Source of the DNA: a virus
Direction: 5' to 3' (one strand)
IMG/VR virus record: IMGVR_UViG_3300028388_000593
Location: 1 to 21,008 of that record
DNA length: 21,008 nt
The number at the start of each line of letters is the position of its first letter. Within the stretch, counting starts at the first letter, position 1. The translations under genes and the position numbers were made by a program. The notes under the pieces are model-generated. The model was not told the origin of the DNA, did no database searches, and was given only the letters and a program-made list of their open reading frames with translations. Below, one piece after another: positions 14,003-19,807 of this stretch.

Positions 14003-15160
14003 TTACCTTACTGCGTATCTTCCGTAGTTCGGTCTGCTCATTCTATTGTATGTCGCATATCTCATTGCATCGATAGCGTGATTGTATTGATCGATTGGTT
14101 TGTTTAGGATCTTGCCGTTTGTGTCCTCTACCCACTTGTAGTTTCTCATCTCTTTGATGAGGTTTACGCTTCCCTTGGTGATGTAGATCTTGTGTCTCTT
14201 GAGCATATCGATACCGGCCATTACGCTGTCCGGTCCTTTGGCTGTCGGCTTGATGTTCCACCCGAACAACTGCAGCTCCTTGATGCTCTTCGGTTCTGCA
14301 CTATCAGCGAATATCTCTGCTCTACGGTCCAGGTTCATTCCCTGGAGCGTCTTGTGAATGTCTCTGTTGGTTAGTCCTGTTTGGTATAGCTTCTCATCAA
14401 AGTATAGGTCTCCATCGTATTCGTAGGCTACCACGAGTGTTGTAGGGTCGTTTGTGAACCCGAAGTCCATTCCCATTGCTACCTGTCTTGCTCCCTCCGG
14501 GACCTTGTCTGTTTCGTGGTATTGGAAGATGAGCGCCTTGGACGCTCCTCTCTCTCCTAGTCCGTATACCTGCCAATACTGTTCGTCTGTTTCCTTGAGC
14601 CTCTCGATCTCATCCACGATCGTCTGTGGTAGGAATGGATTGTCTAGGTATGTGGTCTTGTGGAACTCTGCATCGTTTCTTGGTATAACCTTGTCGTATA
14701 TCCAATGGTATTCATCACTCGGGTTGTAGTCAATGATTACTCTTCCGTTGGTCCGGAGGATGAGCTGCTGCCAATCTTCGTAGTGCAGCTCGTTTGCCTC
14801 ATTGATATACAGCAGGTCCCTCTTGCGTCCTCTTACCTTCTGTGGCTGATCTAGTGAGATGAACTCCACCATATTGCCTCCTAGCATATATTCGTGTGAG
14901 CTCTTGTTGTGATTGCCTGGATTGTATTGTCCGACTCTTTCGAGGATCTCGAAGAAGTCTCTCATCACTGATGATCGTACTGCCGGGAAGGTCTTCCGGC
15001 ATATGGTTATTGTTTGTCCCTTCGCTTCGGATAGGCAATAGTAGATTATCCATATCAGGATGTTGTAGGTCTTTCCTGATCGGGTACCTCCTTGCTCTAT
15101 GATTATCTTCTTGTCAGCTTGGAGTAGGTGTCTGAATACAACATTAGTCTCTAGCTGCAT
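14003..15160 (-). CDS. terL: Terminase large subunit
   Basis: A 385-residue DNA-packaging motor. The ATPase domain has Walker A GGTRSGKT (24-31), Walker B DLLYINEA with catalytic E121 (115-122), and the coupling-motif strand VIIDYNPSDE (141-150). The nuclease domain (RNase H-like) has MGMDFGFTNDPT (229-240, D232), FADSAEP (284-290, D286) and YNHAIDAMRYA (359-369, D364), the three acidic residues that bind the two metal ions. The protein is short for the family but all motifs are present. It overlaps the small subunit by 17 bases, the usual pairing. It works with the portal, which here lies some 11 kb downstream. The motifs are seen directly; the cleavage mode (cos or headful) cannot be told. 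Confidence 0.96.
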   Translation of the reverse strand: MQLETNVVFRHLLQADKKIIIEQGGTRSGKTYNILIWIIYYCLSEAKGQTITICRKTFPAVRSSVMRDFFEILERVGQYNPGNHNKSSHEYMLGGNMVEFISLDQPQKVRGRKRDLLYINEANELHYEDWQQLILRTNGRVIIDYNPSDEYHWIYDKVIPRNDAEFHKTTYLDNPFLPQTIVDEIERLKETDEQYWQVYGLGERGASKALIFQYHETDKVPEGARQVAMGMDFGFTNDPTTLVVAYEYDGDLYFDEKLYQTGLTNRDIHKTLQGMNLDRRAEIFADSAEPKSIKELQLFGWNIKPTAKGPDSVMAGIDMLKRHKIYITKGSVNLIKEMRNYKWVEDTNGKILNKPIDQYNHAIDAMRYATYNRMSRPNYGRYAVR

Positions 15161-15494
15161 CTACGATTGTGATGTTGAAGCCTGTGTCCGTATCGTGCTG
15201 TATCTCCTGGCGCTCAATGTATCCTCTGTTCTTGCCTTTGGTCTTCAGGTAGAAGATTGTCGCAGAGGTACTCCCCTGCTTAATCTGCTTATGCAGTTGG
15301 CTTTCCGCAAAGTCCAGGGCCACGTTTTGTAGCTCGTCTACTGCTTTCTTGAATTCCGGATCGTTATTGTAGTAGTCGTAGTACGTTACTCTTGATACTC
15401 CTACTGTCTTGCAGGCCTGTGTCACTACACCGAGGCTCTGTTCCATTGCTTCGATCAGGAGCTTTTTAGTCTGTAAAGTTTTGTTAGCTGCCAT
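15144..15494 (-). CDS. terS: Terminase small subunit (HTH DNA-recognition)
   Basis: A 116-residue protein directly upstream of terL, overlapping it by 17 bases. Residues 22-45 form a helix-turn-helix (GVVTQACKTVGVSRVTYYDY), followed by NNDPEFKKAVDELQN and a long helix expected to oligomerise. It ends with a charged tail (TDTGFNITIVDAARD). TerS recognises phage DNA and presents it to the motor; the packaging site is often in or near this gene. The start at 15494 is 17 bases after a strong 12-pair hairpin in the transcript. The HTH type is shared with other small regulators, but the terL overlap makes the call firm. Confidence 0.9.
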   Translation of the reverse strand: MAANKTLQTKKLLIEAMEQSLGVVTQACKTVGVSRVTYYDYYNNDPEFKKAVDELQNVALDFAESQLHKQIKQGSTSATIFYLKTKGKNRGYIERQEIQHDTDTGFNITIVDAARD

Positions 15495-15511
15495 AGTTGT
15501 AAATAGGAGAG

Positions 15512-15541
15512 GCCGGGTAGTGTAAGCGACACTACTCCGGC
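15512..15541 (-). other. Strong 12-pair hairpin upstream of terS
   Basis: GCCGG plus GTAGTGT pairs with ACACTAC plus CCGGC around a five-base loop (AAGCG on the plus strand), with one bulged T at 15536. It ends 17 bases before the terS ATG. No T-run follows in the transcript, so it is not a standard intrinsic terminator; it may be a leader structure, a processing site or a packaging-related element. Confidence 0.7.
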
Positions 15542-15556
15542 ATTACCAAACCAATA

Positions 15557-15579
15557 CCTTCAGGGATTTGGGCTGAAGG
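15557..15579 (-). other. Second hairpin in the methyltransferase-terS gap
   Basis: CCTTCAG at 15557-15563 and CTGAAGG at 15573-15579 are perfect seven-base inverted repeats around a nine-base loop. In the transcript it follows the methyltransferase stop by 21 bases and precedes the stronger hairpin by 15 bases. There is no following T-run. Together the two hairpins occupy about half of the 106-base gap. Confidence 0.6.
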
Positions 15580-15600
15580 CCGAGAAATAAGAACGTTTGC

Positions 15601-16866
15601 TTATACCTGCTCTCCGTTTATTTTAATTGTTATGTGTTCGTCTAGTTGCTGCATCCGGTCTATAATGACCTGACAGTATTTTGGGTCTAGTTCTATTCCG
15701 TAGCATTTTCTTCCTAGTTGGTGACAGGCTACCATTGTGCTTCCTGATCCGGAGAATGGGTCTCCTACGATCTGTCCTCTCTTGCTGCTGTTTTTTACCA
15801 GGTCTCCTACTAGTGGGATAGGTTTCATTGTTGGATGCACGTCATTCTTACTTGGTTTGTCGTGGTGTATGATCGTGCTTGGTCCTTCATTGATTTCTTC
15901 GAGCAGTTTTACTAGCTCGTCTTTCTTCATCTTGCTGAAGTCTACCTCTTTTTCTATTACCGTAGGTTTTGTTCTATCGTTTGTGAAGTAGTGTCCTGCT
16001 CCCTCTTTCCATCCGTATAGGATTGGCTCGTGTTTCCATTGGTAGTCTTGCCTTCCTAGGACGATGCTGTTCTTTACCCATATCAGGCACTGCTTGAGGA
16101 GCAGGCCGCTTCTTTGCCATCCTAGTCGGAATGCGTTGCTTGCGCTGTCAGCGTGAAAGACATACCATCCTCCTCCTTTCTTTGTCTTCTCTGCATTCGC
16201 ATCGTAGAAGCCCTGGAGGAACTGCATAAAGTCTTCGTCACCCATCTTATCGTTTTGGATCTTCAGGCCGTTGCTGCCTTCGTAGTCCACATTGTATGGT
16301 GGATCCGTCACTACCAGGTCGTAGTATTCTTCTCCTGTGAGTCTCTCCACCACCTCGTGTGAGGTGCTGTCATCGCAGATGAGTCTGTGTACCTCTTCTC
16401 CTGCTTTGTGGAAGGTTATTAGGTCTCCTTGCTTGACGTACATCTCTGTTTGCTCTGTAGGCTCGTAGTGATCGTCTGTTGCTTCCTCTTCGTCTAGCTG
16501 TGCCCAATCCTCGGGGAAGTCCATTCCCCACTCTAGTAAGTCTTCGGCTTCCCAATCGTTTGCTAGGGCATCCCAATCCCATTCTCCGAAGGAGCTATTG
16601 TCCTTTATAATAAACTCTTTCTCCTGGTCCTCGGTGAGGTTGCTTGCTTTGATGATCGGCACCTCTTTGAGGCCTGCCTCTTGACAAGCCCGGAGGCGCA
16701 TATTGCCTCCGAGCACGATCATCTCATCGTTAACAACTATAGGTCTCAAGTCTAGCATCTCCGGGAACTCTTGGATGCTCTTTACGAGCTTCTCGAACTT
16801 GTGTCCTTTGATCGTTCTCGGGTTGTTTGGGTTAGGACGTACCTGTGTTATTTTTACTCTTTCCAT
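15601..16866 (-). CDS. ParB-like domain fused to DNA (adenine/cytosine amino) methyltransferase
   Basis: A 421-residue two-domain protein. Residues 1-75 are a ParB/Srx-type domain (PNPNNPRTIKGHKFEKLVKS, then RPIVVND and VLGGNMRLRACQEAG, 41-65). After an acidic linker, residues about 140-410 are a beta-type amino-methyltransferase: catalytic DPPY at 188-191 (VVTDPPYNVDYEG), then HPTMKPIPLV (344-353) and the AdoMet-binding DPFSGSGSTM (369-378). It should methylate N6-adenine or N4-cytosine in a short site; no restriction partner is seen, so protection from host restriction or regulation of packaging or transcription is likely. The gene overlaps the upstream nuclease stop by one base. ParB-methylase fusions beside terminase genes are common in phages; the target site cannot be told. 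Confidence 0.9.
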   Translation of the reverse strand: MERVKITQVRPNPNNPRTIKGHKFEKLVKSIQEFPEMLDLRPIVVNDEMIVLGGNMRLRACQEAGLKEVPIIKASNLTEDQEKEFIIKDNSSFGEWDWDALANDWEAEDLLEWGMDFPEDWAQLDEEEATDDHYEPTEQTEMYVKQGDLITFHKAGEEVHRLICDDSTSHEVVERLTGEEYYDLVVTDPPYNVDYEGSNGLKIQNDKMGDEDFMQFLQGFYDANAEKTKKGGGWYVFHADSASNAFRLGWQRSGLLLKQCLIWVKNSIVLGRQDYQWKHEPILYGWKEGAGHYFTNDRTKPTVIEKEVDFSKMKKDELVKLLEEINEGPSTIIHHDKPSKNDVHPTMKPIPLVGDLVKNSSKRGQIVGDPFSGSGSTMVACHQLGRKCYGIELDPKYCQVIIDRMQQLDEHITIKINGEQV

Positions 16867-17651
16867 TAAAGCGTTTCTTCTATATAGTAACTGTCGATAT
16901 CGTTTTTGTCCACGAAGAATGTTTTGTACCGATCGAGCGCCTGTTGCACTTTCTCTCGGCCTGCGAGGTAGAACTCCTCGCTCACGTGGTAGACTCCTAT
17001 GTCCAGGCTGCTCTTGTCTATCGCTACGAAGTGAAACTTCTCGTAGGGCACATCGAAGAGGTTGCAGTACAGGTAGGCCTGTACATCATATCCGTACTTC
17101 CTTGCGCTGTATGGGAATGCCTTCAGGTCTGTAGTGCTTTTCAGATCGATGATGTGTCCGTCCTGGATGATGTCGGCCTTTGCCCGGAAGGCATAGCCGC
17201 CTAGCATATCTACGCAGGGCACTTCGAACTGCGATCCGGTTAGGTAGGATAGTACCTTTTCGTTTCGGAGCATCGCATCTTGCAGCCTTCGGATCTCTTC
17301 TTCCTCTTTCTTTGTGATGACCATTGTATGCTCCTCCTTTGCCTCCTTGAAGGCTTTTGCGTTCCGGCTTTGCACATCCACTACGTGTACCTCATCCATC
17401 TTGTGAGGCTCTAGTATTGCCCAATGGAAGAGCTTGCCGATCAGCAGGCTCTTGGTGTCCTGCTGTGCGTACTTCTGCAGGTAGTGGTATGTCTTCGGGC
17501 TTTGCAGTAGTTGCTTTAGGCTGCTGCTTGAGAGCGCAGCTTTACCTAGGTAGCCGTAGTAGAAGTCATCGTCTATTGCTTGCTCTTCTAGTATGAGCTT
17601 TTCCTCCTGGCTTCCGTCCAGGAGCTGTATCATCTTTCTACTATAGGCCAT
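16866..17651 (-). CDS. RecB-like PD-(D/E)XK nuclease (DUF3799-like)
   Basis: From ATG 17651 this is a 261-residue protein; an in-frame ATG at 17687 would add 12 residues. I prefer 17651 because it overlaps the stop of the upstream small membrane protein by only 11 bases. Counting from 17651, RecB-family motifs are GKLFH (GxxxH, 72-76), FEVPC (E143), AKADIIQDG (D160), IDLKS with D169 and K171 (D-x-K), and QAYLY (QxxxY, 191-195), all catalytic positions being intact. This layout is typical of phage exonucleases of the DUF3799 type that act in recombination with single-strand annealing proteins; no annealing protein is recognised nearby. The stop overlaps the methyltransferase start by one base. 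Confidence 0.85.
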   Translation of the reverse strand: MAYSRKMIQLLDGSQEEKLILEEQAIDDDFYYGYLGKAALSSSSLKQLLQSPKTYHYLQKYAQQDTKSLLIGKLFHWAILEPHKMDEVHVVDVQSRNAKAFKEAKEEHTMVITKKEEEEIRRLQDAMLRNEKVLSYLTGSQFEVPCVDMLGGYAFRAKADIIQDGHIIDLKSTTDLKAFPYSARKYGYDVQAYLYCNLFDVPYEKFHFVAIDKSSLDIGVYHVSEEFYLAGREKVQQALDRYKTFFVDKNDIDSYYIEETL

Positions 17652-17766
17652 ATCCACCTGTTGGTGCCCACTGCTCAAGTAGGCCATTGATAATTGCGAA
17701 TGCTAGCGTTGCTAGGATGAAGACTGTGAAGGTTCTGATCACGTCTTTGTAGGTGTAGTATTTCAT
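17641..17766 (-). CDS. Small single-span membrane protein, 41 residues
   Basis: A 42-codon frame from ATG 17766 to TAG at 17641-17643. It has a short charged N-terminus (MKYYTYKDVIR) followed by a hydrophobic stretch TFTVFILATLAFAIINGLL (12-30), long enough for one membrane span, and a short tail ending GGYGL. It fills the gap before the RecB-like nuclease gene, lies 54 bases after the preceding stop and follows a TAnnTTTG box with an inverted repeat, so it is probably the first gene of a transcription unit. Candidate roles are a superinfection-exclusion or anti-host membrane protein, or a small holin-like peptide, but no lysis genes are visible here. Unrecognised. Confidence 0.6.
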   Translation of the reverse strand: MKYYTYKDVIRTFTVFILATLAFAIINGLLEQWAPTGGYGL

Positions 17767-17795
17767 CGTTAGTCCTTTTGATTTGTTCTAATTAC

Positions 17796-17811
17796 GTAAC
17801 TATTAAGTTAC
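17796..17811. promoter_or_regulatory. Inverted repeat GTAACT-ATTA-AGTTAC, possible operator
   Basis: Perfect six-base arms with a four-base spacer in the 54-base gap upstream of the membrane-protein gene. It begins five bases after a TAAATTTG box and would cover the expected start of transcription, as operators do. The arms also contain AGTTAC, part of the start-adjacent motif seen elsewhere. Confidence 0.4.
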
Positions 17812-17815
17812 TACG

Positions 17816-17823
17816 CAAATTTA
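17816..17823 (-). promoter_or_regulatory. Candidate Bacteroidetes -7 box (TAAATTTG)
   Basis: It matches the TAnnTTTG consensus of Bacteroidetes primary promoters and coincides with the stop codon of the upstream gene. I find no TTG -33 box at the usual 19-21 base spacing, so the promoter call is weak. Confidence 0.35.
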
Positions 17824-18216
17824 TTTTTCCTCGTCTAGTCTTGTTGCTAACTCTATTGGTAGCATCGTTATCTCTTTCTCTATGTGGTAGCGTTCCGGGA
17901 AGTCCGTCTTCTTTGGTAGGTACTTCATTTCCCATTCTAGGTCCTGTAGTGCGGATAGGTTAAATGAGTAGATCCCTTGTGGAGTGCTGTTGATGTAGAA
18001 GGCCCTGGTTCCGAACTCTTGCGCTCTTTTTATAAGCGCATCGTACTTCTTCTTTTCAAGGATCAGGTCATCGTAGTGGGTCCTGCGGCACTTGAGCTCT
18101 ATGTCCATCTTGTATCTCAACGAGTAGCAGTCGAAGCTCGAGTATTGCTTTTCGCTTTTCTCCAGGTCCGGGATGTAGCATAGCTTGATTATGTTGAACA
18201 GATCAAGCTCCTTCAT
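17821..18216 (-). CDS. Putative PD-(D/E)XK nuclease-like protein, 131 residues
   Basis: A small alpha/beta protein with SSFDCYSLRYKMDIELKCRR (26-45): D29 followed by E40-x-K42 on a predicted strand, the core of a PD-(D/E)XK fold as found in phage Holliday-junction resolvase-like and restriction-type nucleases. The rest has KKKYDALIKRAQEFGTRAFY (55-74), a helix then strand, and a TPQGIYSF strand, consistent with a minimal nuclease core. Length fits small phage nucleases (about 120-150 residues). It overlaps the upstream gene by 14 bases. The catalytic role is inferred from one motif and not from a recognised family; it could also be an inactive or structural relative. Confidence 0.65.
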   Translation of the reverse strand: MKELDLFNIIKLCYIPDLEKSEKQYSSFDCYSLRYKMDIELKCRRTHYDDLILEKKKYDALIKRAQEFGTRAFYINSTPQGIYSFNLSALQDLEWEMKYLPKKTDFPERYHIEKEITMLPIELATRLDEEK

Positions 18217-18628
18217 ACTCCTTGTGTACTTTCTTCAGGTCCTGGATCACTCTGTTCCATTCTTTTGGGCTACAGGTGCAGGGCACGTAGTATTTGTGTT
18301 GGAAGATGCGAGCGTGAATCTTTGACAGCGGCTCTTGCCACTTCTCCTTTACTTCTCTCTTGTCGAACGTTCTGAAGAACTCCTGGAGTGTATCGTACTC
18401 CTCTTTCTCAAGGCATAGCACCTTGCTCTTGTACGGGAACAGCTCGTTTAGCTTTGCCTTGCGAGCATCGCAGCCGCAGTCAATGCCTGTCGCATCGCTG
18501 AACCAATCCACGGCAGCTTTGATGCCGGTGGCTTTCGTTACCTTCTCGACTGTGTCTCCGAGGCCCTTACTTTTTTTTGTAGTCTTTGTACTCTTCTTTG
18601 CAGTACTCTTTGATTGTTTCCCTGACAT
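18203..18628 (-). CDS. Basic cysteine-containing protein of unknown function, 141 residues
   Basis: The N-terminus is an extended Lys/Ser/Thr tail (KQSKSTAKKSTKTTKKSKGL, 4-23), then GLGDTVEKVTKATGIKAAVD and a CGC pair in DCGCDARKAKLNELFPYK, and later VPCTCSPKEWNRVIQ. Two Cys-x-Cys pairs plus a further Cys might bind zinc, though spacing is unlike any finger I can name. I recall related proteins of unknown function, including GLGDTVEKxTKATGI and DCGCDxRK, in marine Bacteroidetes phages. The first 62 bases overlap the end of the sigma-like gene, so the Lys-rich N-terminus is encoded in a shared A-rich stretch. DNA or RNA binding is plausible but not shown. Confidence 0.78.
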   Translation of the reverse strand: MSGKQSKSTAKKSTKTTKKSKGLGDTVEKVTKATGIKAAVDWFSDATGIDCGCDARKAKLNELFPYKSKVLCLEKEEYDTLQEFFRTFDKREVKEKWQEPLSKIHARIFQHKYYVPCTCSPKEWNRVIQDLKKVHKEYEGA

Positions 18629-19076
18629 TCTTTATCGTGTTGAATATTGAACTTGAGCTGATCTTGCTTCCTTTGCTTAACTCTCTTATGGTTTCTCCGT
18701 TGCCGTAGTAGATCTCGAACATCTTACGGTCATACCAATGCTGCTTTTGCAGGCATTGATCCATCCGGTCCAGGAGGAGCTCGAGAGCTGCTTTGTCATT
18801 ACTCTCGTCTTCTTCCGGTAGGTTGTGCAGTGTGTCTATGTTGATTGTTGGTACGTGCTGTTTCTTCTTATCGTAGAAGAGGTTACGCATTGTGATGTAC
18901 ACGTAGAACGTGTTGATGTCATCATTGTATTGAATCTTCTCTGCTGTTGTGAAGTTGTACATCTTGATGTACATATCTTGGACCAGGTCTTCAGCGTCCT
19001 CCTTTTGGAGGCCGAAGCTGTAGGCCATATTGACCCAATCTTTATGTCTCGCTGCAAGCAGCTGTAGCAGTTTCAT
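18567..19076 (-). CDS. Small RNA polymerase sigma factor-like protein
   Basis: A 169-residue protein. Residues 8-75 look like sigma region 2: AARHKDWVNMAYSFGLQKED and AEDLVQDMYIKMYNF, then NTFYVYITMRNLFYDKKKQ, the pattern of core binding and -10 recognition. Residues about 100-157 (LLLDRMDQCLQKQHWYDRKM, GETIRELSKGSKISSSSIFN) look like region 4 with a helix-turn-helix. The size and two-domain layout match ECF-type sigma factors, and phages of Bacteroidetes often encode one. It is the first gene after the terminator at 19140-19168, so it may be made mid-infection and drive later genes. The C-terminus is Lys-rich. No cognate anti-sigma factor or target promoter is identified. Confidence 0.78.
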   Translation of the reverse strand: MKLLQLLAARHKDWVNMAYSFGLQKEDAEDLVQDMYIKMYNFTTAEKIQYNDDINTFYVYITMRNLFYDKKKQHVPTINIDTLHNLPEEDESNDKAALELLLDRMDQCLQKQHWYDRKMFEIYYGNGETIRELSKGSKISSSSIFNTIKNVRETIKEYCKEEYKDYKKK

Positions 19077-19139
19077 TAGGTATTGTGAGAAATAATCGTA
19101 CCATCACGGAACTAATATACTGTTTTTCAATACCATCCC
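19077..19139 (-). promoter_or_regulatory. Leader region of the sigma-like gene, presumed promoter
   Basis: A 63-base A/T-rich gap directly after a strong terminator and before the sigma-like gene, so a promoter must lie here unless the terminator is leaky. It contains TTGAAAAACAGTATATTAG, but no arrangement fits the TTG/TAnnTTTG spacing cleanly, so no boxes are assigned. Confidence 0.3.
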
Positions 19140-19168
19140 AAAAAAAAATGCAGCCTTTTACAGCTGCA
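19140..19168 (-). terminator. Intrinsic terminator ending the early gene block
   Basis: On the minus strand TGCAGC, an eight-base loop TGTAAAAG, GCTGCA, then nine T. The stop codon of the 91-residue gene (19160-19158) lies within the loop, so coding sequence and terminator overlap. It separates the right-hand small genes from the sigma-like gene. Confidence 0.9.
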
Positions 19169-19433
19169 CTCTTGTTAGTAGGTCTTCGATCTTGTCTTTT
19201 AGCTCCTTGTTTTCCTTTCGGAGCTGCCGGATGTCGATCTCTAGTTTACCGTTCTTGATCTGTGCGTCCAGGATCCTGCGCTCGATCTTTTCTATTGATG
19301 TTATACAGAAGCTGATCGATGTGTACAGAGCTTCTAGTTGTAGTACCGCAGTAAGATTGTCGGAGTTGTCTTTGATCATCTCTCCGATAATAATCAATTG
19401 CTCCCGTAGAGCATAGGTAGCAAAACCATCCAT
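19158..19433 (-). CDS. Hypothetical coiled-coil protein, 91 residues
   Basis: A helical protein whose C-terminal half is a clear coiled coil (KNGKLEIDIRQLRKENKELK, about 60-79, with Leu/Ile spaced in heptads). The N-terminal half (residues about 30-47) is moderately hydrophobic (AVLQLEALYTSISFCITSIE), too mixed for a sure membrane span. It follows the 71-residue gene after three bases, and its last codons form the upstream arm of the terminator at 19140-19168. No family recognised. A dimeric regulator or protein-interaction factor is possible, given its early-block location. Confidence 0.72.
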   Translation of the reverse strand: MDGFATYALREQLIIIGEMIKDNSDNLTAVLQLEALYTSISFCITSIEKIERRILDAQIKNGKLEIDIRQLRKENKELKDKIEDLLTRVQL

Positions 19434-19436
19434 CTA

Positions 19437-19652
19437 TCATATCGGTGTTCCTAGTTCCTCCTGGATGCGCTCCTCTAGGTAGTCGTATAGGTCGCTGTGA
19501 TCTAGCTCTTGGTCTCCTATCCACATTTGCCTCACATCGTGTGAAGGTGCAATGTAGGGAAGGTCCCAGGATCCGTCCTGGCCTTCTTCGTACCATACGA
19601 CAGCATATATATCTATGCCGTCTATGTCAAAGTGGTGTGTGTAGTTTTTCAT
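19437..19652 (-). CDS. Hypothetical acidic protein, 71 residues
   Basis: I count 17 Asp/Glu and only a few basic residues in 71, giving a strongly acidic product. It starts MKNYTHHFDIDGIDIYAVVW and ends with an acidic helix (DLYDYLEERIQEELGTPI). A beta start (DIDGIDIYAVVWYEEG) then a helix suggests a small alpha/beta fold. It is preceded by a 32-base gap and followed three bases later by the coiled-coil gene. Such small acidic early proteins can act as DNA mimics against host defences, but nothing here proves that. Unrecognised. Confidence 0.72.
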   Translation of the reverse strand: MKNYTHHFDIDGIDIYAVVWYEEGQDGSWDLPYIAPSHDVRQMWIGDQELDHSDLYDYLEERIQEELGTPI

Positions 19653-19684
19653 AGTCCCTTTTGTTTTTAGCCAATGTATTACAC

Positions 19685-19807
19685 TTATCTCTGAAAGTCA
19701 ACTAGTTTCTCAACAAACTCTCGCTCGTCAGGAGCGAGCTTGCCTCTCATATGTAGTTGCACGAGGATGTCTACCATTCTCTTGTAGTTGTGTTTGTTGA
19801 TGAGCAT
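19685..19807 (-). CDS. Small basic helical protein, 40 residues
   Basis: A 41-codon frame from ATG 19807, whose A is shared with the last base of the upstream stop (TGATG), to TAA at 19685-19687. The product reads MLINKHNYKRMVDILVQLHM and then a RGKLAPDEREFVEKLVDFQR tail, which looks like two amphipathic helices. The exact stop-start overlap and the protein-like composition argue that it is real, and it fills most of a 154-base gap. No family is recognised; two-helix proteins of this size in phage early regions often bind host proteins, but that is speculation. Confidence 0.65.
   Translation of the reverse strand: MLINKHNYKRMVDILVQLHMRGKLAPDEREFVEKLVDFQR

Noticed and set aside
17652-17687. 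Upstream start at 17687 for the RecB-like nuclease
   Set aside because: It would overlap the small membrane-protein gene by 47 bases and adds only 12 residues without a family match; not excluded.
18576-18585. A8 run near the end of the sigma-like gene as a frameshift site
   Set aside because: A -1 slip would not lead into the frame of the next gene, which is +1; the overlap is better explained by a separate ATG start.
19246-19596. 116-residue minus-strand frame
   Set aside because: It covers parts of two better-supported genes (91 and 71 residues) in another frame, is Arg-rich and has no coupling to neighbours.
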